Assembly: GCF_001183865.1 (NCBI RefSeq)
Contig: NZ_CP012020.1
Span: 2,475,839-2,539,838 of the forward strand
Direction of reading: 5' to 3'
Source: Methylophilus sp. TWE2
Lineage (GTDB): Bacteria > Pseudomonadota > Gammaproteobacteria > Burkholderiales > Methylophilaceae
DNA length: 64,000 nt
In this document: in pieces, positions 44,572 to 54,511 of the stretch
Position numbering within the stretch: position 1 is the first letter of the stretch
Layout: every line of letters begins with the position of its first letter
Program-made: the position numbers and the translations under genes
The notes under the pieces: generated by a model
The model's input: the letters and a program-made list of their open reading frames with translations, nothing else
Told to the model about the DNA's origin: nothing
Database searches by the model: none

Positions 44572-45507
44572 TTAGACCAAAGTCAGCCAGTGGGCATACT
44601 TGGCATTTTTGCCTTTCACCACATCGAAATACATGCTTTGCAGTTTCTCGGTGATGGGGCCACGGCTACCTTCACCAATCGCGCGGTTATCCAGTTCGCG
44701 GATAGGCGTCACTTCAGCGGCTGTGCCAGTGAAGAAGGCCTCATCTGCGCTATACACTTCATCACGCGTAATGCGCTTTTCGATCACTTCCAGACCCAGC
44801 TCTACTTTCGCCAAGTGGATGATGGTGTCACGCGTGATGCCTTCCAGCGCTGAAGTCAGGTCTGGGGTGTACAGTTTGCCGTTGCGGATGATGAAAATGT
44901 TTTCACCGGAACCCTCAGCCACGAAACCATCTACATCCAGGAGCAACGCTTCCTGATAGCCATCTTGCGCGGCTTCCTGATGCGCCAGGATGCTGTTCAT
45001 GTAGTTACCGTTGGCCTTGGCTTTACACATGGTGATGTTGACGTGGTGACGCGCAAAAGAGGAGGTCTTGACGCGGATACCTTTAGTGATGGCCTCTTCA
45101 CCCATGTAAGCGCCCCAGCTCCATGCACCGACAATGACGTGGGTAGACAGGGTTTTAGCGGAAATGCCCATCGCTTCTGCACCATAAAACGCCATCGGGC
45201 GCAGGTAGGCAGACTCAAGATTATTTTCACGCACAGCCGCTTTTTGGGCCTCGGAGATGGTTTCTTTATCGAACGGCATTTTCATGCCGAGGATATGCGC
45301 ACTGCGGAACAAGCGGTCTGTGTGCTCTTTGAGGCGGAAAATCGCCGTGCCTTTATCCGTTTTGTAGGCACGCACCCCTTCAAACACGCCCATGCCGTAG
45401 TGCAGGGTATGGGTTAATACATGGGTGGTGGCGTCACGCCAGTTGACCATTTTGCCGTCGTACCAGATAACGCCGTCACGGTCTGCCATCGAACTCGGTA
45501 TTGCCAT
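44572..45507 (-). CDS. ilvE: Branched-chain amino acid aminotransferase
   Basis: 311 residues, fold-type IV PLP enzyme. The N-terminal part shows VIWYDGKMVNWRDATTHVLTHTLHYGMGVFEGVRAY, the PLP-binding Lys is in the ITMCKAKANGNYMNS region, and the signature EGSGENIFIIRNGKLYTP...GITRDTI follows. It performs the last transamination in Val, Leu and Ile synthesis. Confidence 0.96.
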   Translation of the reverse strand: MAIPSSMADRDGVIWYDGKMVNWRDATTHVLTHTLHYGMGVFEGVRAYKTDKGTAIFRLKEHTDRLFRSAHILGMKMPFDKETISEAQKAAVRENNLESAYLRPMAFYGAEAMGISAKTLSTHVIVGAWSWGAYMGEEAITKGIRVKTSSFARHHVNITMCKAKANGNYMNSILAHQEAAQDGYQEALLLDVDGFVAEGSGENIFIIRNGKLYTPDLTSALEGITRDTIIHLAKVELGLEVIEKRITRDEVYSADEAFFTGTAAEVTPIRELDNRAIGEGSRGPITEKLQSMYFDVVKGKNAKYAHWLTLV

Positions 45508-45619
45508 TTAAACTCGCCTTTAATCCGTCAGTCATCAAAAACCAATATTGTAAACCAATCTCCGCCCTTTTCGCCTATGTTAGAATCCATTTCAGTGATG
45601 ATTTACAAGGATTTTTTGC

Positions 45620-46210
45620 ATGTCTGTGCGTTTTAAGTGGGTTTACCTGGCCTTGATACTGCTAACCACACTACTGGTCGCCTGCCAGCAGGGGAGTTCT
45701 GCCAGTTTCATTGGTACTGATTTAACCGGCACCCAGTTTGGCAAGCCGCTTTCGCTAACTGACCATACCGGCAAATTGCGCAATATGAATGACTTCAAGG
45801 GTAAGGTTGTCGTGCTATTTTTTGGTTACACGCATTGCCCGGACGTCTGCCCGAGCACGATGAGCGACCTCAAGCAAACCATGAAGCTGCTGGGAGACAA
45901 AGCCAATGACGTGCAAGTACTGTTTGTGACGGTAGACCCGGAACGTGATACGCAGGAAGTGCTGGCACAGTTTGTGCCAGGGTTTGACCCGCGCTTTATT
46001 GGACTGCGTGGCACCGTGGCCGAAGTCGCCGCCAACCTCAGTGAATACAAAGTGTATGCGGCCAAGGTCAGCGAACCTGGAAAATCCGGCTATACCATGG
46101 ATCATAGCGCTGGTTTATATGTCTTTGATAAAAGCGGCGCCCCTCGCATCTATCTGGGCTATGGTGAAAAACCAGCAAATATTGCACATGATTTGCAGTT
46201 ACTCCTCTAG
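45620..46210 (+). CDS. SCO-family copper chaperone (lipoprotein)
   Basis: 196 residues. It has a lipoprotein signal with a LLVAC lipobox and a thioredoxin fold with copper-binding CxxxC (GYTHCPDVCPSTM) and the third ligand His in YTMDHSAGLYVFD. It metallates or reduces CuA of subunit II. An AAGGA ribosome site precedes the ATG. It is apart from the oxidase cluster, unlike the Sco-like gene at 10808. Confidence 0.94.
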   Translation: MSVRFKWVYLALILLTTLLVACQQGSSASFIGTDLTGTQFGKPLSLTDHTGKLRNMNDFKGKVVVLFFGYTHCPDVCPSTMSDLKQTMKLLGDKANDVQVLFVTVDPERDTQEVLAQFVPGFDPRFIGLRGTVAEVAANLSEYKVYAAKVSEPGKSGYTMDHSAGLYVFDKSGAPRIYLGYGEKPANIAHDLQLLL

Positions 46211-46377
46211 TTGCAGAGCGCGAAGGAATCTTTCCCAGCGCCAGCATCAAGAACGATTGTCATTTAGATTTTTATTTAAAATATTATTTAAAATCAAATA
46301 GTTAAGTTAATTTTTTAATTGCATCATTTGTGTTTTCCTGTATGATAGCTGCATCAAAAATGCAAACAGGAGCCGAC

Positions 46378-46866
46378 ATGAAAGGCGATAAAAAAATCAT
46401 AGATATATTGAATGACCTGCTGGCGGGTGAATTATCCGCCACAGATCAATACCTGATCCACGGTGAAATGTATGCAGACATGGGATTGGGGAGCCTGGCA
46501 GAACACAGCCTACATGAATCCCTGCATGAACGTGAACATGCCCGCGCGCTGATCCAGCGCATCCTGTTTCTCGAAGGCAAACCTAACCTGGCCAAGCGCG
46601 ACGCGCTGAATATCGGCAAGGATGTGAAATCCATGCTGGAATCTGATCTGGCGCTTGAGTATGCCGTGGTCAAACACCTGAAAAAAGCCATGGAAGCCTG
46701 TGAACAAGCACAGGATTACGTGACCCGCGAAATGTTGCTGGTGCAACTGGAAGATACGGAAATGGACCACGCCTACTGGCTGGAAAAACAGCTTAACCTG
46801 ATCAAACTGGTGGGTATGGAAAACTATTGCCAGAGCCAGATGGGCAACAGCCCTTCTGCCGCATAA
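46378..46866 (+). CDS. bfr: Bacterioferritin subunit with ferroxidase site, lacking the heme Met
   Basis: 162 residues from the ATG at 46378, with AGGAGC upstream. The ferritin-like bundle keeps the di-iron ligands Glu18, Glu51, His54 and Glu94, and the E-x-x-H pair at 128/131 (one residue later than in E. coli Bfr). The heme ligand Met52 is replaced by Arg (LHEREHAR). It should therefore oxidise iron but not bind heme at its own dimer interface unless paired with the second subunit. It is followed 12 bases later by the complementary subunit. Confidence 0.93.
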   Translation: MKGDKKIIDILNDLLAGELSATDQYLIHGEMYADMGLGSLAEHSLHESLHEREHARALIQRILFLEGKPNLAKRDALNIGKDVKSMLESDLALEYAVVKHLKKAMEACEQAQDYVTREMLLVQLEDTEMDHAYWLEKQLNLIKLVGMENYCQSQMGNSPSAA

Positions 46867-46878
46867 GGAGCATGACGG

Positions 46879-47355
46879 ATGAAAGGCGATAAACAAATCA
46901 TCAACACCTTGAACAAGGTGCTTAAAAACCAGCTGACTTCTATCAACCAATATTTTTTGCATGCCCGCATGTTCAAAAAATGGGGGCTTGAGCGACTGAA
47001 TGACTACCAGTACAAACAGTCCATCCGCGTCATGAAAGAAGCCGATGAAGTGATTGAGCGCATCCTGTTTCTGGATGGACTGCCTAACCTGCAAAACCTG
47101 GGTAAACTACTGATAGGCGAAGATGTCGTTGAATGCCTGCAGGGCGACCTGAGCTTTGAAAAAGAAGTACAACGCCCGCAACTGGTGGAAGCCATTGCCG
47201 AGGCAGAAAAACTGCAGGATTATGTCTCTCGCGATTTGCTGACCGAGCTGCTGGAAGCCTGCGAAGAAGCGATTGACTGGCTGGAAACCCAACAGCGACT
47301 GATTACAGACGTGAGCCTGCCGAACTATCTGCAATCACAGATCGAGTCTGATTAG
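46879..47355 (+). CDS. bfr: Bacterioferritin subunit with heme Met, lacking the ferroxidase site
   Basis: 158 residues. Met52 is present (IRVMKEAD), but the di-iron ligands are changed: Glu18 to Gln, Glu51 to Val, His54 to Glu, Glu127 to Cys and His130 to Ala; only Glu94 remains. This subunit can bind heme but should not oxidise iron. Split two-subunit bacterioferritins are known from Neisseria and magnetotactic bacteria, where the two subunits form mixed 24-mers. Iron release would use the Bfd encoded downstream. Confidence 0.93.
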   Translation: MKGDKQIINTLNKVLKNQLTSINQYFLHARMFKKWGLERLNDYQYKQSIRVMKEADEVIERILFLDGLPNLQNLGKLLIGEDVVECLQGDLSFEKEVQRPQLVEAIAEAEKLQDYVSRDLLTELLEACEEAIDWLETQQRLITDVSLPNYLQSQIESD

Positions 47356-47383
47356 CTGGATAGATAAAAGCGAATCATCGAAT

Positions 47384-47406
47384 TAAGCCGCGAAAGCGGC
47401 TTTTTT
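47384..47406 (+). terminator. Terminator after the bacterioferritin pair
   Basis: AAGCCGC-GAAA-GCGGCTT followed by TTTTTT, 28 bases past the stop codon. Confidence 0.9.
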
Positions 47407-47449
47407 CATGGCTGCATGGAACCATATTGCTATTGACAAAGTCCACATA

Positions 47450-47468
47450 AATGATAATAATTATCATT
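47450..47468. promoter_or_regulatory. Fur box upstream of bfd
   Basis: AATGATAATAATTATCATT is a perfect 19-bp palindrome and a near-consensus Fur box, 22 bases ahead of the bfd start codon. Expected to repress bfd when iron is plentiful. Confidence 0.92.
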
Positions 47469-47490
47469 AGTGATTTTAAGTAGAGGCAAT

Positions 47491-47718
47491 ATGTACGTTT
47501 GCGTGTGTAATGCAGTGACTGAGCGGCAAATTCATCAAGCAGTGAAAAATGGTGCGAAAACCGTAAAGCATTTGAAGGACGAGTTAGGTGTAGGGGCAGA
47601 ATGCGGCAAATGCGCCAGCTGTGCTAAGGCCTGCCTAAAAGAAGCGCACGCAGAACAACATCCAGGCCTGGTTAAAAAACTGATACAACTGACGCCCGTA
47701 CAACTAGGCGCAGCTTAA
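47491..47718 (+). CDS. bfd: Bacterioferritin-associated ferredoxin
   Basis: 75 residues from the ATG at 47491 (MYVCVCNAVTERQI). Four Cys bind a [2Fe-2S] cluster: CVC at the start and CGKCASC further on. Bfd docks on bacterioferritin and reduces its iron for release. It is separated from the bfr pair by a terminator and has its own Fur box, so storage and release are regulated apart. Confidence 0.95.
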   Translation: MYVCVCNAVTERQIHQAVKNGAKTVKHLKDELGVGAECGKCASCAKACLKEAHAEQHPGLVKKLIQLTPVQLGAA

Positions 47719-47732
47719 TCGAAACCGATTCT

Positions 47733-47757
47733 GAAAAGGGGCTTTGAGCCCCTTTTG
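47733..47757 (+). terminator. Terminator after bfd
   Basis: AAAAGGGGC-TTTGA-GCCCCTTTT stem with a partial T-run. Confidence 0.85.
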
Positions 47758-47832
47758 TTATTTATCGACCGTAATCTTTGCGCCATAACCAATCGCCATC
47801 TACAATCTGGGTTCCCCATTTTGGCCATCCGC

Positions 47833-48741
47833 ATGACCCTCGCTACTTCACCGGCTCTACACTGGCGCACCCTGGTTTTATTATTACTGCCCCCACTATT
47901 CTGGGCTGGTAACTTCATTGCCGGACGCGCGATCAATACAGAAGTGCCTCCTGTCATGCTTTCCCTGATTCGCTGGAGCATTGCTGCGGTTTGCCTGTTA
48001 CCGTTTGCCATCCACCCTTTTTTACGAGATTGGCGAAGCTATGGGCAATACCGCTGGCATGTGCTGGGCACTGCCATCACTGGCGTCGCGACGTTTAACT
48101 TACTCGTGTACTGGGGCTTACATACGACCAGCGCCACCAATGGCATCATCCTCAATTCATTTATTCCATTCCTGGTGGCCATTTTTGGTTTTCTGCTCTA
48201 CCGGCATCAACTACCTGGCAATCAACTGGTCGGACTGCTCGTATCGCTGGTTGGCGTACTCATCGTCGTCTCCCATGGCAACTGGCTGGTATTGCGTTCT
48301 TTGGCCTTCGCTCCCGGGGATCTGATTATCTTACTTGCGATGATTTTCTGGGCGCTGTACACCTTATGGATCAAGGAGATTCCAGCAAACATTAATCGCA
48401 CCGGCCTCATGTTATGTCAGGTATTCATTGCTTTGTTACTGTTGATGCCACTGGCCGTGTGGGAAAGTCAGACAACAAGCATTCACCTGGAGAATTCTCA
48501 TACGTTATGGATATTAGCTTACATCGGCATTTTTCCATCTGTGATTGCCCTGCTTGCTTACTCCAAAGCAGTGACGCTGGTTGGCTCAGTGCGTGCCAGT
48601 GTTTTTATTCATGCCATGCCAATTTTCGGATCAATCCTATCAACCCTACTGCTGCGAGAGACATTCCATGGATATCAACTGCTGGGCATGCTGACCATTT
48701 TTACCGGTATCTGGCTGGCGAACCGTACAAGCAAGAGATAA
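47833..48741 (+). CDS. EamA-family (DMT) membrane transporter
   Basis: 302 residues from the ATG at 47833; the longer frame to 47755 begins inside the bfd terminator and is unlikely. Ten membrane helices form two EamA repeats (LLPPLFWAGNFIAGRAI...; LIILLAMIFWALYTLWIKEI...). The family exports metabolites or amino acids. The substrate is unknown. It is a single gene. Confidence 0.88.
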   Translation: MTLATSPALHWRTLVLLLLPPLFWAGNFIAGRAINTEVPPVMLSLIRWSIAAVCLLPFAIHPFLRDWRSYGQYRWHVLGTAITGVATFNLLVYWGLHTTSATNGIILNSFIPFLVAIFGFLLYRHQLPGNQLVGLLVSLVGVLIVVSHGNWLVLRSLAFAPGDLIILLAMIFWALYTLWIKEIPANINRTGLMLCQVFIALLLLMPLAVWESQTTSIHLENSHTLWILAYIGIFPSVIALLAYSKAVTLVGSVRASVFIHAMPIFGSILSTLLLRETFHGYQLLGMLTIFTGIWLANRTSKR

Positions 48742-48812
48742 GCATTTCAACTTAAGTCATTCGACTTTGTGATTGACGGTTATTTGTTTCAAAACTTCAA
48801 GGAGATCAAGTG

Positions 48813-49319
48813 ATGGCAATTGCATTGAACCCTGAGTTGGATTTAATTCTGGAAAGAGAGGTGGATGTGACGCCAGAGGAAATATGGCATGCGTGGACTA
48901 CCCCCGAGCACTTGAAAAAATGGTTCTGCCCGTTGCCGTGGAAAACCGTCGAATGTGAAATCGACCTCAAACCAGGTGGGCTTTTCCGTACAGTGATGCA
49001 GTCGCCCGAAGGGCAGCAATTTCCTAATATTGGCTGCTATCTTGAGGTGATCACAAACAAAAAGCTGAGCTGGACCAATGCCCTGCAACCCGGCTTTAGG
49101 CCAGCGCAAATGCCAGAATTATCACCTGGCCACGAATGTGCAGAATTCTTGATGACGGCCACCCTGCTGCTGGAAGCCACCGCGCACGGAACCAGATATA
49201 CCGCCTATGTGTTGCATTCTGATGCCGCAGCCAAGCAGCGGCATGAAGCCATGGGCTTTGAACAGGGCTGGGGGATGGTGCTGGATCAGTTGGTGGCTGA
49301 GATCAAAAAATCGCGTTAA
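48813..49319 (+). CDS. SRPBCC (AHSA1-like) domain protein
   Basis: 168 residues. START-like fold: [48 protein letters not shown] near the start and [13 protein letters not shown] at the end. Members bind small hydrophobic molecules or act as co-chaperones; no partner is apparent here. GGAG lies 8 bases before the ATG at 48813 (a GTG at 48810 is also possible). Confidence 0.85.
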   Translation: MAIALNPELDLILEREVDVTPEEIWHAWTTPEHLKKWFCPLPWKTVECEIDLKPGGLFRTVMQSPEGQQFPNIGCYLEVITNKKLSWTNALQPGFRPAQMPELSPGHECAEFLMTATLLLEATAHGTRYTAYVLHSDAAAKQRHEAMGFEQGWGMVLDQLVAEIKKSR

Positions 49320-49329
49320 ATCCCTGCGA

Positions 49330-50043
49330 TCACGCCATGCGATGCAAAATGGGCGACAATGCCCTGAGCTCTTTTTCAGCCTGTACGTGATTGGGGAACA
49401 GGCTCTCCTGCACCGCATAAAACCTCGCCGAGTGGTTCATTTCCCTGAGATGCGCCATTTCATGGCAAACCACATACTGGATGATATGGGGTGGCGCTTG
49501 AATCAATCGCCAGTTCAAACGGATTTGTTTGCGGCTATTGCAACTGCCCCAGCGTGACTTAGCATTTGAAATCGCGACCGAAGTAATGTTTTCACCCATT
49601 TGCGCAGCGACAAGCTCTACCCGACGCTTAAAGTCCGGCAGGGCTTGCTGGGCATACCATTGCAATACTTTGCGCGCGACAGATGCAGGCTGGTCAACCT
49701 GCGGCGACCTCACCAGCAACTGGTTACCTTGCAACACCACCGCTTTATTGGTGGCATGATGTTGTAGCGTCAGCACAATATCCTGGCCCATAAACAACAG
49801 CGGCTCGCCATCCTGCCATTGCATGGGGGCAACTTGGTTGGTTTCTCGCAAGGCGAGTTTCTGCTGTATCCAAGTAGCTTTTTGCAGCAGGACTTGTTGA
49901 AGCTGGGTGGCAGAAATACGTTTGGGGGCATGTACCACCAAGCCATTGGCGGTAATTTTGAGGCCTATGGTTTTACGCAGACGTAAATCGAGCTGGTAGG
50001 GAATCGTTTGCCCGTCAGGCAATTGCAGGCGCTGCTCAATCAC
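49330..50043 (-). CDS. YgjP-like (M48/DUF45) zinc metallopeptidase
   Basis: 237 residues. The zinc motif HEMAH is in YVVCHEMAHLREMNHSARFY, with NAKSRWGSCNSRKQIRLNWRLIQAP before it, the pattern of YgjP/SprT-like DUF45 proteins. Substrate unknown. It overlaps plsC by four bases and so belongs to the plsC-gmhB-glyS operon. Confidence 0.9.
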   Translation of the reverse strand: MIEQRLQLPDGQTIPYQLDLRLRKTIGLKITANGLVVHAPKRISATQLQQVLLQKATWIQQKLALRETNQVAPMQWQDGEPLLFMGQDIVLTLQHHATNKAVVLQGNQLLVRSPQVDQPASVARKVLQWYAQQALPDFKRRVELVAAQMGENITSVAISNAKSRWGSCNSRKQIRLNWRLIQAPPHIIQYVVCHEMAHLREMNHSARFYAVQESLFPNHVQAEKELRALSPILHRMA

Positions 50044-50753
50044 AGTTTCAACATCTCGGCTTCAATCCAGTCCTCAACCTGTTTGTTGACGGCGTCGGGC
50101 TTGAGGCCTTTGGTATCAATCGGCTGACCTATCACCACCTGGATCACACCCGGATATTTGAGGATGGAGTTTTTGCGCCAAAAACGCCCGGCATTATGCG
50201 CAACCGGCACAACAGTGGTTTCACTGTGCGATGCCAGCCAAGCACCGCCGATATGATACTTTCCTCGATGACCGGGGGCCGTGCGGGTGCCTTCGGGGAA
50301 AATCACCACACTCAAGCCCTGCTTCAGGCGGTCTTTGCCATTGTTGACCAGTTTTTTCAATGCCTCACGGCCAGAGCTGCGATCAATCGGAATCGCATCC
50401 AGCGCCCAGAACGCCCAACCCAGGAAGGGAATCATCAGTAGCTCTTTTTTCATCACCCACACTTGCGGCGGAAAAATACACTGTAGCCCTATAGTCTCCC
50501 AAGCCGACTGATGCTTGGCAAGAATGATATGTGCGCCAGCAGGAATGCGCTCACGGCCAGTGACCTCATAGCGCAAATTGCACGTCACCTTAAGCCACCA
50601 CAAGACGCCATACGCCCAGCCACTGACCCAACGCGACCGCGTGACCGCAGGGAGTGGAATCAGCAAAATCGCCAGTAATGAAAATGGAATGGTCAACACA
50701 ATCAACCCGGCATAAAATAGCAAGGCGCGCGCATACAACACCGCTTTTTGCAT
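50040..50753 (-). CDS. plsC: 1-acyl-sn-glycerol-3-phosphate acyltransferase
   Basis: 237 residues. N-terminal membrane helix, acyltransferase motifs KHQSAWE (HX4E form of the HX4D box), DAIPIDRSSGREAL, FPEGTRTAPG and VPVAHNAG. It makes phosphatidic acid at the inner membrane. Start/stop overlap with gmhB by one base. Confidence 0.95.
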   Translation of the reverse strand: MQKAVLYARALLFYAGLIVLTIPFSLLAILLIPLPAVTRSRWVSGWAYGVLWWLKVTCNLRYEVTGRERIPAGAHIILAKHQSAWETIGLQCIFPPQVWVMKKELLMIPFLGWAFWALDAIPIDRSSGREALKKLVNNGKDRLKQGLSVVIFPEGTRTAPGHRGKYHIGGAWLASHSETTVVPVAHNAGRFWRKNSILKYPGVIQVVIGQPIDTKGLKPDAVNKQVEDWIEAEMLKL

Positions 50754-51295
50754 TACTTGTCACCTGCAATGATGTCTTGAACAGCCGCGGCCAGGTCAGC
50801 AACCACAATGGTATTCATGGGCACATCAGCCAAGTTATAGGTTTCTTCGCCTTTGCCTGTACGCACCAGATAAGGTTGGCAACCTGCTTTATCAAACGCC
50901 TGCAAATCACGTAAGGCATCACCCACGCCAGGCACTTTGGTCAACTCGATATTGAAACGGCGACCGATTTCTTCAATCATGCCCGTTTTGGGTTTACGGC
51001 ATTCGCAGTGGTCATCTGCCGCGTGCGGGCAATAAAAGACGGCATCGATACGGCCACCGACCTGAGCCAGGGCTTTGTGCATTTTGTCGTGAATAGCATT
51101 GAGCGTCGCCATATCAAAATAGCCGCGCGCGATGCCCGACTGGTTGGTGGCCACTGCCACGCGGTAGCCATGCTGGTTTAATTGTGCAATCGCTTCCAGG
51201 CTTCCGGGAATCGGAATCCACTCGTTTGGGTTTTTGATAAAGGTCGCGCTGTCGCGGTTAATCACGCCGTCACGGTCGAGGATGACTAATTTCAT
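50753..51295 (-). CDS. gmhB: D-glycero-beta-D-manno-heptose 1,7-bisphosphate 7-phosphatase
   Basis: 180 residues, HAD superfamily. Catalytic Asp pair in LDRDGVINRDS, ATNQSGIARGYF, zinc-binding CPHAADDHCECRKPKTGMI and GVGDALRDLQAF. It acts in ADP-heptose synthesis for the lipopolysaccharide core. It lies between glyS and plsC, the common beta-proteobacterial order. Confidence 0.94.
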   Translation of the reverse strand: MKLVILDRDGVINRDSATFIKNPNEWIPIPGSLEAIAQLNQHGYRVAVATNQSGIARGYFDMATLNAIHDKMHKALAQVGGRIDAVFYCPHAADDHCECRKPKTGMIEEIGRRFNIELTKVPGVGDALRDLQAFDKAGCQPYLVRTGKGEETYNLADVPMNTIVVADLAAAVQDIIAGDK

Positions 51296-51319
51296 GCATA
51301 AACTCCTGACGGCAATAAA

Positions 51320-53419
51320 TTAACTCGCCAGCTTGGACAAATCTGCCACGCGGTTCATGGCCTGGTGCAAGGTGGCTAACAGACCAAGGCGGTTCGCTTT
51401 CAATGCAGGATCGTCTGCATTGACCATCACCTCGTCAAAGAATGTATCGACGGGTGCCTTGAGCACGGCCAAGGCTTGCAGTGACGCAGTGTAATCACCA
51501 GTTTCAAACAGTTGGTCCGCCTTAGGTTTGGTGGTTGCCAGCGCCTGATACAAGTCTTTTTCAGCCGTTTCTTGCAACAACTCCGCTTTCACGTCGGCTT
51601 TCACTTCGCCTTCCACCTTTTTCAGAATGTTAGACACGCGCTTGTTAGCAGCCGCCAGCGCAGGCGCTTCTGACAGGTTGGCAAATGCTTGCACCGCACT
51701 TAAGCGACGAGGCACTTCGGCTAATTGGTTCGGTGACAATGACAACACTGCATCGACTTCTTGCGCGCTTGCGCCCTGGTCACGAAGATTCACAGCCAGG
51801 CGGTCAAAGCAGAAGGCCTTAATGGCATCAGCCACATCTTGCCCACCATTAAACACGCTCAGGGTTTGCGCAATCAACGTATCAAAGGCCAATGGCAAAT
51901 CGGTTTCCATCAGCATGCGCAAAATGCCCAATGCCTGACGGCGCAAGGCAAACGGATCTTTATCACCGGTTGGTTTTTCACCGATGCTGAACAGGCCGAC
52001 CAGTGTTTCCAGTTTATCGGCCAAGGCCACCACCACACCGACCTGGCTGCGCGGCAGTTCATCCCCAGCGAAACGTGGGCGGTAATGGTCTTCAATGGCA
52101 TAAGCCACATCATCCGCCAGGCCTTCATGCTGTGCATAGTAGCGGCCCATAATGCCTTGCAGCTCCGGGAACTCGCCGACCATATCCGTCAGCAAATCGA
52201 CTTTGGACAAGCGGGCGGCTTGTGCCACTTTGGCAACAAAACCATCGCCGCCAATGTGCTGGGCAATCGCGGAGGCAATCGCCACCACGCGCTCATTGCG
52301 CTCGCCTTGTGAGCCTAACTTATTATGGTAGACCACTTTACCCAGGCCAGCCAAACGGCTTTCCAGCGTCTTTTTGCGGTCCTGATCAAAGAAGAACTTG
52401 GCATCGGCCAGACGTGGACGCACCACGCGCTCGTTACCACCAATCACCTTGCTGGCATCCGCCGGGTTGATGTTGGAGACAATTAAAAACTTATTCGTGA
52501 GTTTGCCGCTCGCATCTAACAGCGGGAAGTATTTCTGGTTGGCCTTCATGGTCAAAATCAGGCACTCTTGCGGCACCGCCAAAAACTCTTCTTCAAACTG
52601 GCCCAGCAACACATTGGGGCGCTCCACCAGCGCAGTCACTTCATCGAGCAGCGCCTCATCTTCAATCGGCTTCAGTCCTTGTTTATCAGCGGCGGCTTGC
52701 AGCTGTTTTACAATCTCGGCACGACGCGCGTCAAAACCTGCAATCACAGCACCCTCATCAGCCAGTTGCTGTGTGTAAGTATCGGCAGAGGAGAGCGTCA
52801 CGACTGGATTTTTCGCCTCAAAGCGGTGACCTTGCGTGGTATTGCCTGCCGTTAAACCCAGCGTTGAAACCGGTACGATTTCATCACCATGTAGTGCGAC
52901 CAGGCCATGCGCCGGACGCACAAAATTCACACTTTCCCAGCCATCGTTGATCTGGTAAGTCATCACTTTGGGGATAGGCAATTTTGCCAGCGTTTCATCC
53001 AGTGCTTTTTGCAAGCCTTCTTGCAAGGTGGCACCTGCCTGGGTCGCATCCAGAAACAGGATATCGGCCTTGCCATCATGCTCTTTGCGCAGCTTGGCAA
53101 CGGCACTTTCATCTTCACCCAAGGCTTGCAGCTTTTTTAGCAAAGCAGGCGTCGCATTGCCGCTAGCATCCAGACCAACAGTCGCTGGCATCAGCTTTTG
53201 TGCGACTTGTTTATCAGCCGCTTTGGCAGAGACCTTGGTTACATGCGCAGCCAGACGACGTGGCGACGCAAAGGTGGTCACCATACTATCATCGGCCAGC
53301 AAGCCAGCTGATTTCAGGCTTTCAGCCAATACACCACTAAAAGCTTCACCCAGTTTTTTCAGTGCCTTAGGCGGCAGCTCTTCGACAAATAACTCTACTA
53401 ACAGATTGCGGGTACTCAT
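51320..53419 (-). CDS. glyS: Glycyl-tRNA synthetase beta subunit
   Basis: 699 residues, normal length. Signatures [20 protein letters not shown] at the start, [10 protein letters not shown], the HD-like central region and the C-terminal anticodon-binding part ([22 protein letters not shown]). It works with GlyQ as an alpha2beta2 enzyme. It overlaps glyQ by four bases (ATGA). Confidence 0.98.
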   Translation of the reverse strand: MSTRNLLVELFVEELPPKALKKLGEAFSGVLAESLKSAGLLADDSMVTTFASPRRLAAHVTKVSAKAADKQVAQKLMPATVGLDASGNATPALLKKLQALGEDESAVAKLRKEHDGKADILFLDATQAGATLQEGLQKALDETLAKLPIPKVMTYQINDGWESVNFVRPAHGLVALHGDEIVPVSTLGLTAGNTTQGHRFEAKNPVVTLSSADTYTQQLADEGAVIAGFDARRAEIVKQLQAAADKQGLKPIEDEALLDEVTALVERPNVLLGQFEEEFLAVPQECLILTMKANQKYFPLLDASGKLTNKFLIVSNINPADASKVIGGNERVVRPRLADAKFFFDQDRKKTLESRLAGLGKVVYHNKLGSQGERNERVVAIASAIAQHIGGDGFVAKVAQAARLSKVDLLTDMVGEFPELQGIMGRYYAQHEGLADDVAYAIEDHYRPRFAGDELPRSQVGVVVALADKLETLVGLFSIGEKPTGDKDPFALRRQALGILRMLMETDLPLAFDTLIAQTLSVFNGGQDVADAIKAFCFDRLAVNLRDQGASAQEVDAVLSLSPNQLAEVPRRLSAVQAFANLSEAPALAAANKRVSNILKKVEGEVKADVKAELLQETAEKDLYQALATTKPKADQLFETGDYTASLQALAVLKAPVDTFFDEVMVNADDPALKANRLGLLATLHQAMNRVADLSKLAS

Positions 53420-54360
53420 GCGGCGGCTTTCTTGTTTTGTTCTGCTTGTTCGCTCTCAAGTTTGGCGATGACTTCATCGGCCCAGGCTTTAGGCGCCATG
53501 GGGAAGCCCAGTCTGGCGCGGCTATCCAGGTAGCTGGCGGCAACTGCACGGGCCAGGTTGCGGATACGGCCAATGTAAGCGGCACGCTCAGTCACTGAAA
53601 TTGCACCACGCGCATCCAGCAGGTTAAAGGTGTGCGCGGCCTTTAATACCTGTTCGTAGGCTGGCAAGGCGAGCTTCGCTTCCATCAGGTGCTTGGCCTG
53701 TTTTTCGTGCGCATTAAACGCGGTAAACAGGAAGTCAGCATCGGAATGCTCAAAGTTATAGGTCGACTGCTCAACTTCGTTCTGGTGGAACACGTCGCCG
53801 TATTTCACGCCAGGCGAGTACTCGAGGTCATAGACATTCTCCACGCCTTGCAGGTACATGGCCAGACGCTCCAGGCCATAGGTAATTTCACCGGTGATGG
53901 GCTTGCAGTTGATGCCGCCAACCTGCTGGAAGTAGGTAAACTGCGTCACCTCCATGCCGTTAAGCCAGACTTCCCAGCCCAGGCCCCAGGCACCCAGGGT
54001 TGGATTTTCCCAGTCATCTTCCACAAAACGAATATCGTTTTCCTTGAGATTAAAGCCCAATGCTTCGAGTGAACCTAAGTACAGTTCCAGAATATTGGCT
54101 GGCGCTGGTTTCAGTACCACTTGATACTGGTAATAATGTTGCAAGCGGTTTGGGTTTTCACCATAACGGCCATCTTTGGGACGGCGGCTAGGTTGCACAT
54201 AGGCTGCTTTCCATGGCTCAGGGCCTAATGCGCGCAAAAAAGTGGCGGTATGGCTGGTGCCTGCGCCAACTTCCATATCGTAAGGTTGCAGCAAAGTGCA
54301 ACCTTGTTTATCCCAGTATTCTTGTAGTTTTAAAATGATTTGTTGAAAGGTCAGCACCAT
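53416..54360 (-). CDS. glyQ: Glycyl-tRNA synthetase alpha subunit
   Basis: 314 residues. Class II core: [76 protein letters not shown]. The subunit makes glycyl-adenylate. First gene of the leftward glyQ-glyS-gmhB-plsC-ygjP-like operon. Confidence 0.98.
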   Translation of the reverse strand: MVLTFQQIILKLQEYWDKQGCTLLQPYDMEVGAGTSHTATFLRALGPEPWKAAYVQPSRRPKDGRYGENPNRLQHYYQYQVVLKPAPANILELYLGSLEALGFNLKENDIRFVEDDWENPTLGAWGLGWEVWLNGMEVTQFTYFQQVGGINCKPITGEITYGLERLAMYLQGVENVYDLEYSPGVKYGDVFHQNEVEQSTYNFEHSDADFLFTAFNAHEKQAKHLMEAKLALPAYEQVLKAAHTFNLLDARGAISVTERAAYIGRIRNLARAVAASYLDSRARLGFPMAPKAWADEVIAKLESEQAEQNKKAAA

Positions 54361-54511
54361 GATGCCTGATCCGCTTGATTGTAAAACGATTATTTTACCT
54401 GATTCAGACTAGGTTAAGAAATCGCATTGCAGCGCCATTGAATGAGTTAAACAGTTTTTTTTACGGTTTTTTGCGATTGTGGCTGCAAAGAAATTTTGAT
54501 AGATTAGATGC

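Noticed and set aside
46211..46377. AT-rich stretch before the bacterioferritin genes as a Fur site
   Set aside because: No acceptable match to the Fur consensus; only general AT-richness typical of a promoter.
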